A stretch of 5,510 nt of DNA from contig JAKQKW010000111.1 of the NCBI GenBank assembly GCA_029560455.1, forward strand, positions 1-5,510, written 5' to 3'. Shown in pieces: positions 1 through 5,510 of the stretch (positions within the stretch are counted from its first letter, which is position 1; every line of letters begins with the position of its first letter). The notes below the pieces were generated by a model. The model saw nothing but the letters and a program-made list of their open reading frames with translations. It did not search any database and was not told where the DNA came from. The translations under genes were made by a program, and so were the position numbers. The DNA is from Candidatus Rifleibacteriota bacterium (GTDB lineage: Bacteria > Riflebacteria > Ozemobacteria > Ozemobacterales > Ozemobacteraceae).

Positions 1-506
1 TGCTGATTGAACCTGCCCTTTTTCTTGTTGAGAACCTGCGCGACCGCCATCGTTTCGCCTCTGGCGGTTTTTATGGGTACGCAGAGAATATTGCGGGTCA
101 CAAACCCGGTCTGTTCATCGATGTTTCGGTTAAAGCGCGGATCGGCATAAGCGTCGGGTATGATCACGCCTTCACCCTTGGTGAAAACATACCCGGCAAC
201 CCCACTTGTGTTGAGAATACGGATCTCGCGCATGAAGTTGCCCATGGCAACGCGCGAATACAATTCGTTGGTATTATGGTCAATCAGAAACAGCGAACCA
301 CGCTCGGCATTTAGCTTCGAGGTCGCAGTCTCAACAAGGATTTTAAGAACCGCGTCAAGTGAATTCATGGCCGACATGCTTTTTGAGATGCCGAGAAGCA
401 GTTCTGCCTCTGCAAGTCGTTTTTTCTGATTTCTTATGATGGTTGCAGGGCTGTTGACTGCAATTTTGCCAGATTTTTCCGGTTTTTTCTTCTGTTTTTC
501 TGCCAT
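1..506 (-). CDS. GAF-domain signalling protein, N-terminal part, runs off the left edge
   Basis: The frame is open from the ATG at 506 to base 1, giving the first 168 residues; the C-terminus and any output domain lie outside. The ATG is chosen because AAAAGGA lies 7 bases upstream. Residues 1-30 are Lys-rich and probably disordered, and 30-65 look like the helix leading into a GAF domain. Residues about 50-168 match GAF domains of the kind found in bacterial cyclic-nucleotide cyclases and phosphodiesterases: RGSLFLID (69-76), GVAGYVF (102-108), IPDAYADPRFN (116-126), TRNILCVPI (137-145) and VLNKKKGRF (158-166), which looks like the start of the NKFDE-type motif. In this family GAF domains bind small ligands such as cyclic nucleotides and regulate an attached domain. 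The output could be a class III cyclase, a GGDEF, HD-GYP or PP2C domain, or a kinase; the sequence here does not say. It sits 24 bases downstream of the coiled-coil gene and is probably cotranscribed with it. No signal peptide or membrane segment is visible, so it is probably cytoplasmic. Confidence 0.9.
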   Translation of the reverse strand, partial: MAEKQKKKPEKSGKIAVNSPATIIRNQKKRLAEAELLLGISKSMSAMNSLDAVLKILVETATSKLNAERGSLFLIDHNTNELYSRVAMGNFMREIRILNTSGVAGYVFTKGEGVIIPDAYADPRFNRNIDEQTGFVTRNILCVPIKTARGETMAVAQVLNKKKGRFNQ

Positions 507-530
507 CTGATTATCCTTTTGAACTGCTTT

Positions 531-1070
531 TCAGGCTTTCAGCCGTTCCATCTGGTGTCGCATTGCCTGTATTGTTTCTTGCAGCTGATTTATCTCATTT
601 TTTGCCTGCATGCCGGCTTTATGAACGGCATTTTCTTTTTCGGCCCGGCTCAATTCAAGCTCTTCGCGAAGCTTGCCGGCCATCGCCCTTAATTGCTGAA
701 TTTCTCCGGTGTAGCTGAGGTGCACGGCCTGAACTGCCGCGTCTTTTTCGCTCAGAAGGCCTTCAAGCTTTGAACGCAGATCTTCGATATGTTTTTTCAG
801 CTGGGTGATTTCATCCTGGCGGCTGGAAAGCGCTTTCTGAACTTCCTGGTCGCGCTGAATTCCGAGGCGTTCAAGCTCGTTGCGCAGTTCGCCAATGGTT
901 GCCTTGAGCTGTCCAATTTCGAGGGCTGAATCTCTTTTGGCGGCCTGCACGGCGTCGTCAATCATTATCTGCCGTCTTTCGAGTTCAGCACGCAGTTCGA
1001 TTACGGTGCGCTGCAGGTCACGAATTTCGGCCTGAGGGTTCTGCCCGCCCGCTTTTTTTGCAACTTTCAT
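531..1070 (-). CDS. Coiled-coil protein built of 36-residue repeats, function unknown
   Basis: This 179-residue protein has a short basic head (residues 1-14) followed by four complete 36-residue repeats and a final repeat of 21 residues that ends the protein. Every repeat starts Glu-Ile; Leu at repeat position 5, Arg at 13 and Glu at 17 are invariant in all five copies, and Val at 27 in all four full copies. Hydrophobic positions 2, 5, 9, 12, 16, 27 and 30 predict a continuous helix that alternates two heptads with two 11-residue turns. There is no signal peptide, no membrane segment and no Cys after the start. The start is set at the ATG at 1070, with AAGAGG 12 bases upstream. A TTG at 1082 is in frame but touches the Shine-Dalgarno sequence, so it cannot be served by it. 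The gene lies between the tubulin-like and GAF genes. A structural or scaffolding role, perhaps as a partner of the tubulin-like protein, is inference. I recognise no named family. Confidence 0.85.
   Translation of the reverse strand: MKVAKKAGGQNPQAEIRDLQRTVIELRAELERRQIMIDDAVQAAKRDSALEIGQLKATIGELRNELERLGIQRDQEVQKALSSRQDEITQLKKHIEDLRSKLEGLLSEKDAAVQAVHLSYTGEIQQLRAMAGKLREELELSRAEKENAVHKAGMQAKNEINQLQETIQAMRHQMERLKA
534..1028 (-). repeat. In-frame 108-bp (36-residue) tandem repeat, 4.6 copies
   Basis: Copies lie at 1028-921, 920-813, 812-705, 704-597 and 596-534 (partial, 21 codons). They align with no gaps at protein level. At DNA level they are clearly diverged: the same Glu-Ile start is written GAAATT, GAAATT, GAAATC, GAAATT and GAGATA, and following codons differ. 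This suggests an old duplication series kept by selection on the protein and not a recent slippage repeat. Confidence 0.9.
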
Positions 1071-1093
1071 CTGATAACACAACCTCTTCCATT

Positions 1094-1124
1094 AAAAAAG
1101 CGGCAGATAGTCTCCGCCGCTTTT
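1094..1124 (-). terminator. Intrinsic terminator after the tubulin-like gene
   Basis: Read on the minus strand, AAAAGCGGC is followed by an 11-base loop, then GCCGCTTTT, and the run continues to six T. The stem is nine perfect base pairs with a GC core, which is the standard Rho-independent form. It begins 13 bases after the TAA of the tubulin-like gene. Its T-tract ends only about six bases before the Shine-Dalgarno site of the coiled-coil gene, so it should reduce expression of the two downstream genes relative to the tubulin-like gene unless they have their own promoter. Confidence 0.8.
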
Positions 1125-1137
1125 CATGGTTAATGGC

Positions 1138-4100
1138 TTATTTGGCCACTTCGCCCTCAATGGTGCCGGAAGGACGCTGGCTCAGGATATGATTGAACTG
1201 TTCGTTGTAGTCCTGAAGGATACGCAGAATACCGCGTTTGATCGACAGCAGTTCGTCACTGGAAGCGCTGACTTCGTGGTTTTTCTTGATCTCTTCTTCG
1301 ATCGCGTCTTCAAGCTTTTTAACCTTTTCGGTCATGATCGGCAGATATTTGGTGATAACTTCGCGCTGTTTCGGGAATGGCAGCGATTTCCAGTATTCGT
1401 TATAAACGCTTCTGATCAGGTAGATGCCCATGGTGTTGTTCTTCAGATAGTCGAACAGCTGGGTAATGGTGCGGCCAATCGGCTGCGGTTTATCCTGCTG
1501 ATACCAGAGCTCATACTGTACCAGTTCGTCGTTATATTCGATGCCGTATTTGTTCTGAATATTGTCGGCAATCAGTTCATAGCGCAGCAGCAGATAGACC
1601 ATGTAATGCTCTTCGAGCTTCTTGGCCGGAATCAGACCATAGCTCGACCACAATACCGGGTAGGCATCGTTGGTGAGAATCGCATGGCAGTTGATCTTGG
1701 CGTTGTTCTGGCGATAGAGATTGTGCCACTGGGTTATGGCGCTGATATTGTAGGGTGCGATACCGTGCAGGGTCTGCAGCAGACTGATTTCGTAGGGGTT
1801 GCGGGTCGGGGCGACGGTGACGCCAATGTCACCCTTGCGCAGCGCGTCTTTGATCTCTTCTGACAGCTTGCTGTTTTCGTCAGAAATACCCAGAGTGACG
1901 ATATTCATGCGCTGTGGCTGGTTGTTGCCACGGTCGTTCATCGTAATCAGCGGCGTCGACTGGTTCATCATGCTTTCGACAAGGCTCTTCTTGAAGCCCT
2001 TGCGCACTGAGTCCTTCCAGTGGATGAAGTCTTCGATGCCGCCAAACAGGCGCCGTTCGATAATGCTGCGGCAGTATTTGACAATCTCTTTTTCGAGTGA
2101 GCTGCTTTCGGGATTGGTGAATTTTTCCCAGTTTTCTTTGAGGTTGATTTTAACGAGAAAATCGCCTTCGATGTCGTTGTTCGACAGGTCGCCGAGCAGA
2201 TATTTGTAGAAAGGCTCGATATCGCGCTCTTCGAAGATGTAGGTTCTGATGAAATCCTGCACCTTTGAATAAGGTTTGATGCGGTCGAGGCACTGTTCAT
2301 ACTGACGCTCGATCATGCCATCCTTGGAAATCTGTGCCAGTTTGCTCGAGAATACTTCGACCTGCTTGCGAATCGACTGTGCCTGTACATTCAGATACTT
2401 CAGGAAATCTTCGCCGCACGAAATGCAGAACATTTCATATTCCATGTCGACGGCCTCTTTGGCTTCCTTCATCAGTTTGTCGCGTTCGTCGTTGATGTCG
2501 GTCATGCGCAGCACAGTCCCGAGTTCCATCAGTTTGCCGCCAAGGCCGGCAAAGCCACCGAGCTTTTCTTTGAGGCGGTTGGCGATTTCGCGGTATTCGC
2601 GCTGTTCTTTGTCGAGTTTGCCCTTGATTTCCTGGACTTTGCGCGAAAGAATTTCGCGTGGGTAACGGGTGAGATACTTTTCAAAGGCATTGAGAAAGTC
2701 GATGGCGATGTGAGCGCCAAGATCCGGGTTGTTGATGATCTCAATGACCTTTTCGAGCAGGTGTTCACCGGCCTGAATCGCCTTCTGTTCAAAGTTGACT
2801 CTGACCTTGGCGCGAATCTCGTCTTTTTTGACGCGATTCGAGTTCATTTCATCGATCTGGCGCAGAATGAACGCCGAGGCCGATTCGCCTTCCTTCTGTT
2901 TGTTGACGGTGCGCAGTGTATGGAACATCGGGTTGTCCCAGTACTGTTTGCGATCGATGATCTCTTTGGTCATCATAAACAGACCTTCTGGCGTCAGGTC
3001 GATTTTCGTCGGGTTGTTTTCAGCGAATTCCTGCACCATCGAGTCGATAAGAATGCGGTCAACCGAGAGTTTCAGCCAGTAGGTGACGTCCATTGACAGT
3101 TTGTATGTGTAAAGGTCTCTGATGACGTCGAGCGGGTAGTAGAAACTCTTGAAACCGGCTGAGCTGAAGCATTTAAGCTGTTTGCCTTCAAGATCTGAGC
3201 TGTTCTGACCGAGAATCTGCGAGGCGTTGTCGAGCATCGAGTTCTGTGCCTGGCGCAGCTGTGTGGCCAGTTTGGTGAAAATCAGTTCAGAGGCAATGCT
3301 GTAATAGGTCGGAATGTCGTCCTGATTGCTGGTGCCGAGCAGGTAGCACTGGTCGAACGGCGGTTCTTCACAGATGGTGCCGTAGGTAGTGGTATCGTTG
3401 CTTTTGCCGATCGGGCCGTAGTTAACCATGAACTTGTTGCGGCGGTCCTGACTGATGATGTCTTTGGCGCTGCGGGTCGGCGGAAACTTCTCTTTGTTCA
3501 TGAAATAGAAGGTTTCGACGAGTGAAGCGTAGCCGTTGCCTTCGATGCGGCCGGTCGAATTGACGTTCGGGTCGATCGATATCTGGGTAAATGCTTCGGG
3601 CGTAAGCTGAATGCCGACGATGGTCGGTTTGCCCTTGCCGCCGGAAAGCTGATAATATGCCATTTTCAGCAGGTAGGCCATGTCGAGGAACATGCCGGCG
3701 CCGGAGCCGCCGCACAGTGAACCGACGACGTAGAATTCGGGGGTAAGAATCTGGCCCTGCTTGTTGGTCAGTGGCACGATGATGTCATCCTGGTTGACAT
3801 TGCTTCGTGCCATGATTTTGCTCATCTTGGCCTTGATCTGCTGAAAAATCTTCTGAACATCGACAAAGACACCGAAACGGCCGGTAAATCTGAACTGGTG
3901 TGCGCCCTGGCTGATCTGGCCGATATGATGTTGCAGTTTCTGCGGAAACCATTCATAAAGGTAACCGTAGGTGTCAGAGTCGAGGTTGCCGGTGATCTGG
4001 CCGGCATTCTGAATGTTGATCTGGTGATATTCACTCTCAGTGAGTTTGGTGCCGGTTTTGGCGTTGTCCTCGGGTGCGCTGGCGTCGAAAATATCAGTAT

Positions 4101-4290
4101 CGATGCAGAGAAGGTCGATAAAATCGGGCAGCGCCGGTTCGCCTTTTCCGGAGATGGCGTATGCCTTTTTAATCTGGGGGCTGTTGAGAAAAGTCTCTTT
4201 AAAGTTGATCAGCGACTTTTTGCCTGTACCCCCCAGACCGACTATCAGTGCCGGGTTGAGTGCAATGCGGTTTTCGTAGTTTGTGCTCAT
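1138..4290 (-). CDS. Large tubulin/FtsZ-superfamily protein (Tubulin_2 / FtsZl-1 type)
   Basis: This 1050-residue protein is probably a GTP-binding cytoskeletal or membrane-remodelling protein. Residues 1-400 carry the tubulin/FtsZ nucleotide-binding layout: PALIVGLGGTG (13-23) as the first loop, LLCIDTD (60-66) after the second strand, VVGSLCGGSGAG (188-199) as the tubulin signature loop, and NGYASLVE (252-259), whose Asn would contact the guanine. FSSAGFKSFYYP (375-386) starts the long helix that follows in this family. I see no clear NxDxxD-type catalytic loop as in FtsZ. Residues 400-1050 are unrecognised; 545-615 and 980-1005 look like short coiled coils, and there is a CxxC pair at 622-625. 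There is no signal peptide or membrane helix. From general knowledge, large bacterial homologues are usually around 1000 residues and have been proposed to act in membrane remodelling, often near vWA-domain genes; no such gene is in this window. The start is the ATG at 4290, with GGGGGAG 7 bases upstream; the in-frame TTG at 4332 has no such site and lies upstream of the predicted transcript start. It is the first gene of the leftward unit and ends at an intrinsic terminator. Confidence 0.88.
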   Translation of the reverse strand: MSTNYENRIALNPALIVGLGGTGKKSLINFKETFLNSPQIKKAYAISGKGEPALPDFIDLLCIDTDIFDASAPEDNAKTGTKLTESEYHQINIQNAGQITGNLDSDTYGYLYEWFPQKLQHHIGQISQGAHQFRFTGRFGVFVDVQKIFQQIKAKMSKIMARSNVNQDDIIVPLTNKQGQILTPEFYVVGSLCGGSGAGMFLDMAYLLKMAYYQLSGGKGKPTIVGIQLTPEAFTQISIDPNVNSTGRIEGNGYASLVETFYFMNKEKFPPTRSAKDIISQDRRNKFMVNYGPIGKSNDTTTYGTICEEPPFDQCYLLGTSNQDDIPTYYSIASELIFTKLATQLRQAQNSMLDNASQILGQNSSDLEGKQLKCFSSAGFKSFYYPLDVIRDLYTYKLSMDVTYWLKLSVDRILIDSMVQEFAENNPTKIDLTPEGLFMMTKEIIDRKQYWDNPMFHTLRTVNKQKEGESASAFILRQIDEMNSNRVKKDEIRAKVRVNFEQKAIQAGEHLLEKVIEIINNPDLGAHIAIDFLNAFEKYLTRYPREILSRKVQEIKGKLDKEQREYREIANRLKEKLGGFAGLGGKLMELGTVLRMTDINDERDKLMKEAKEAVDMEYEMFCISCGEDFLKYLNVQAQSIRKQVEVFSSKLAQISKDGMIERQYEQCLDRIKPYSKVQDFIRTYIFEERDIEPFYKYLLGDLSNNDIEGDFLVKINLKENWEKFTNPESSSLEKEIVKYCRSIIERRLFGGIEDFIHWKDSVRKGFKKSLVESMMNQSTPLITMNDRGNNQPQRMNIVTLGISDENSKLSEEIKDALRKGDIGVTVAPTRNPYEISLLQTLHGIAPYNISAITQWHNLYRQNNAKINCHAILTNDAYPVLWSSYGLIPAKKLEEHYMVYLLLRYELIADNIQNKYGIEYNDELVQYELWYQQDKPQPIGRTITQLFDYLKNNTMGIYLIRSVYNEYWKSLPFPKQREVITKYLPIMTEKVKKLEDAIEEEIKKNHEVSASSDELLSIKRGILRILQDYNEQFNHILSQRPSGTIEGEVAK

Positions 4291-4297
4291 TAAGACG

Positions 4298-4304
4298 CTC
4301 CCCC
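4298..4304 (-). promoter_or_regulatory. Ribosome binding site that fixes the tubulin-like gene start
   Basis: GGGGGAG on the minus strand lies 7 bases before the ATG at 4290. It supports this start over the in-frame TTG at 4332, which would add 14 residues (ending GSVL) that do not belong to the conserved fold. Confidence 0.8.
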
Positions 4305-4322
4305 AAGAGAATGATTTCTGGC

Positions 4323-4351
4323 AGTATAACAATTTTACCTGACCCCGGCAA
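4323..4351 (-). promoter_or_regulatory. Sigma70-type promoter of the tubulin-like gene
   Basis: On the minus strand, TTGCCG (4351-4346) is a -35 box with four of six consensus bases. It is followed by 17 bases and the -10 box TATACT (4328-4323), which is preceded by TGT and so is an extended -10. Transcription would start near 4316, giving a leader of about 26 bases that contains the ribosome binding site. This is a prediction from consensus only. Confidence 0.6.
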
Positions 4352-4362
4352 TCTGTTATACT
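4334..4362 (+). promoter_or_regulatory. Sigma70-type promoter of the HD-GYP gene
   Basis: TTTACC (4334-4339) is a -35 box with four of six consensus bases, followed by 17 bases and TATACT (4357-4362). TGT just before the -10 makes it an extended -10. Transcription would start near 4369, giving a leader of about 48 bases. The -35 lies between the two -10 boxes, so this promoter overlaps the leftward one and the two probably cannot be occupied by polymerase at once. Confidence 0.6.
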
Positions 4363-4417
4363 GAAATCGTTATTGTCATACGCACAGACTTATCTTTCAC
4401 AAGCGCGGGAGAAAGCT

Positions 4418-5362
4418 ATGAAACCACTTGAACTGAGCTGCATTACCGGCGTCTGGAAAACGGCGCTCGGCATTCTCGACGAAAATATGGCAGGCATTGG
4501 CAGCGACCTGCAACTGTGGTTTCCGTGGGGTGGGGTATGGCGTGGCCACGATCGCAATGGCAGTCTGCCGCCTACTGATTTTCCCGACGATCTGGCAAAG
4601 CCAGGGGTTGCCCGTTTTGGCGGCCGATTCTGGAAAGCTTTTTCGCTGAACGGAACTACCTGGTTGCTTAGTATCAGGGCCCCCATGTCTGCCTCAGCCG
4701 GCATGGAGTCATGGGAAATACCGCGTCAGGCCGAAGATTCTCTGCGCATGCTCGGCGATTTCGTCAGGCTTGAGTGTCTGCTCGGGCTGACGATGAAGAT
4801 TCTCGAAAATCAGTCACGCGAGCACATTGGACACTGGGATAGGGTGCGTAACCTGAGTGTTGCTATTGGCAGTGAAATGGGGCTTTCGGTGCGTGAGCTT
4901 GCTGACATCGAGCTGGCAGCAATGCTGCACGATATCGGCAAGGTTGGTCTCTCTGAAGAACTGTTGGCAATGGCCGGCCCGCTTTCAGCCGATGACCGCA
5001 AAAAGATCGAGGCCCATTCCCTGATCGGGTCGGCGATGATCCGCGAAATACCCGGCATGGAAATGATCGCCGAAATCGTTTTGAGTCACCATGAAGCTAT
5101 CGACGGCAGCGGTTACCCGCGTGGTCTAAAATTTGCAGAGATCCCGTTCGGATCTCTGATTATCGCGGTTGCCGACGCTTTTGATGCCATGACGCATTAT
5201 CGACCCTATGCCATCGAGCGCACTTACCACGAAAGTTACGATGAAATGAGGCGTGAAACGGGTAAATATGCCCCCGAAGTTCTTGCCGCGCTCGAAAGGG
5301 TGCTGCGTCGTCTCGGGATCCTTGAAGCCAAGCCTCTGGTGGGCACCAGTGAAGACTGGTGA
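4418..5362 (+). CDS. HD-GYP domain protein, probable cyclic-di-GMP phosphodiesterase
   Basis: The product has 314 residues. HD-GYP enzymes hydrolyse cyclic-di-GMP to pGpG or GMP with a di- or tri-iron centre in the cytoplasm. Residues about 125-305 form the domain, with the metal-ligand and signature motifs all present: HWDRV (139-143), the HD pair in MLHDIGK (169-175), His200, HHE (224-226), DGSGYPRGL (229-237), Asp253 in VADAFDAM (251-258) and RPY (262-264). The late motif usually written FDP reads YAP (284-286). Residues 1-110 are not recognised. They are rich in Trp and Gly (WFPWGGVW, 34-41) and have no receiver-domain Asp pocket, signal peptide or membrane segment; a divergent ligand-binding domain, perhaps GAF-like, is possible. 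The start is the ATG at 4418, with GGGAG six bases upstream. The in-frame TTG at 4373 would begin at about the predicted transcript start and lacks a ribosome binding site. The gene is divergent from the tubulin-like gene and followed at 29 bases by a solute-binding protein gene. Confidence 0.92.
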   Translation: MKPLELSCITGVWKTALGILDENMAGIGSDLQLWFPWGGVWRGHDRNGSLPPTDFPDDLAKPGVARFGGRFWKAFSLNGTTWLLSIRAPMSASAGMESWEIPRQAEDSLRMLGDFVRLECLLGLTMKILENQSREHIGHWDRVRNLSVAIGSEMGLSVRELADIELAAMLHDIGKVGLSEELLAMAGPLSADDRKKIEAHSLIGSAMIREIPGMEMIAEIVLSHHEAIDGSGYPRGLKFAEIPFGSLIIAVADAFDAMTHYRPYAIERTYHESYDEMRRETGKYAPEVLAALERVLRRLGILEAKPLVGTSEDW

Positions 5363-5380
5363 ACAGATAAAAAATTGATC

Positions 5381-5386
5381 AGGAGG
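5381..5386 (+). promoter_or_regulatory. Consensus Shine-Dalgarno site for the last gene
   Basis: AGGAGG lies five bases before the GTG at 5392 and decides the use of this non-ATG start. No terminator or promoter is visible between 5363 and 5391, so the gene is probably cotranscribed with the HD-GYP gene. Confidence 0.8.
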
Positions 5387-5391
5387 AATTT

Positions 5392-5510
5392 GTGAAACGG
5401 AAATTCTTTGTAATTGCACTGCTGCTTCTGGTTGTCGTGTCAATGCCGGTTTCGGCCGAGATGCTGCGGGTTGGTCTGGTTCTTCAATCGGCGGCCTGAA
5501 AGATGAATCA
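5392..5510 (+). CDS. Secreted solute-binding protein, BMP/PnrA-like start, frame broken near the right edge
   Basis: GTG at 5392 opens a Sec signal peptide: MKRKFF, a hydrophobic core through residue 20, then a type I signal peptidase site of the form VSA-E at 21-23. There is no lipobox Cys. The mature part starts MLRVGLVLQ, a first strand typical of periplasmic binding proteins. Read straight on, the frame stops at TGA 5497-5499 after 35 residues. Reading from 5490 in the next frame gives GGLKDES up to the edge, which resembles the GGxxDxSFN start of the BMP/PnrA (TmpC) family of ABC-transporter nucleoside-binding proteins. One missing base between 5485 and 5490 would join them as VLQ-S-GGLKDES. 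This is either a real frameshift (a pseudogene) or a base lost in sequencing or assembly near the end. Family members usually have about 320-360 residues and are followed by ABC ATPase and permease genes, which would lie outside the window. Confidence 0.6.

Larger units (their letters stand above)
4322..4363. repeat. Perfect 10-bp inverted repeat with 22-bp spacer in the divergent promoter region
   Basis: CAGTATAACA (4322-4331) and TGTTATACTG (4354-4363) are exact reverse complements. Each arm contains the extended -10 box of one of the two divergent promoters. The symmetry may simply be two copies of a good -10, or it may also be the operator of a dimeric regulator; the sequence alone cannot separate these. 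Confidence 0.75.

Noticed and set aside
160..429. An 89-codon plus-strand frame over the GAF gene
   Set aside because: The minus strand encodes a clear GAF domain with its own ribosome binding site; the plus-strand product resembles nothing and has no start signal.
1018..1092. A 24-codon minus-strand ORF starting at ATG 1092, overlapping the coiled-coil start as a possible leader peptide
   Set aside because: It starts at the terminator T-tract with no Shine-Dalgarno site and runs out of frame into the coiled-coil gene. It has no composition suggesting a regulatory leader.
1126..1863. A 245-codon open frame on the plus strand, antisense to the end of the tubulin-like gene
   Set aside because: Its ATG has no Shine-Dalgarno site. 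It lies wholly over a well-supported gene, and its sequence (rich in Phe, Val and Gln) is what codon bias of the opposite strand gives. The same holds for the other plus-strand frames between 1799 and 4293.
4219..4239. GLGGTGKKS in the tubulin-like protein as a Walker A P-loop
   Set aside because: The pattern would need GK followed by Ser or Thr, and here Lys follows. The position near the N-terminus, together with the later GSLCGGSGAG loop, fits the tubulin/FtsZ fold instead of a P-loop NTPase.
5126..5443. A 105-codon minus-strand frame over the end of the HD-GYP gene and the following gap
   Set aside because: It is antisense to conserved HD-GYP motifs and to a signal peptide with a consensus ribosome binding site, and no start signal of its own is visible.
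5392..5470. Lipoprotein signal peptide for the solute-binding protein
   Set aside because: Many BMP-family proteins are lipoproteins, but no Cys is present; the VSA-E cleavage site points to an ordinary type I signal peptide.

Overview
The window holds five protein-coding genes in two divergent groups and no RNA gene, CRISPR array or insertion sequence that I could see. Codon use, base composition (moderate GC), clear Shine-Dalgarno sites, a GAF protein, an HD-GYP protein and a Sec signal peptide fit a free-living, probably Gram-negative bacterium from a signalling-rich lineage. The phylum cannot be fixed from this sequence. Groups such as Riflebacteria/Ozemobacteria, Spirochaetes, Planctomycetes or deltaproteobacterial relatives are guesses only.

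Leftward group (minus strand, read from 4290 down to 1). First comes a 1050-residue tubulin/FtsZ-superfamily protein (Tubulin_2 or FtsZl-1 type), with the glycine-rich nucleotide-binding loop in its N-terminal 400 residues and a large C-terminal region I do not recognise. It is followed by an intrinsic terminator (1094-1124). Next is a 179-residue protein made almost entirely of a coiled coil with an exact 36-residue period. Then, 24 bases further on, comes the N-terminal 168 residues of a GAF-domain signalling protein that runs off the left edge.

Rightward group (plus strand, from 4418). An HD-GYP cyclic-di-GMP phosphodiesterase-type protein of 314 residues has an unrecognised N-terminal part. 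It is followed 29 bases later by the start of a secreted solute-binding protein resembling the BMP/PnrA family. Its reading frame breaks by one base about 20 bases before the right edge.

The 127-base gap between the groups carries two face-to-face sigma70-type promoters. Their extended -10 boxes form a perfect 10-bp inverted repeat with a 22-bp spacer, so the two transcription units probably compete for, or are jointly controlled at, the same site. A working inference is that the tubulin homologue forms a nucleotide-dependent filament or membrane scaffold, with the repeat coiled coil as partner, tied to second-messenger signalling through the GAF and HD-GYP proteins. Only the co-location is visible here; the functional link is inferred.
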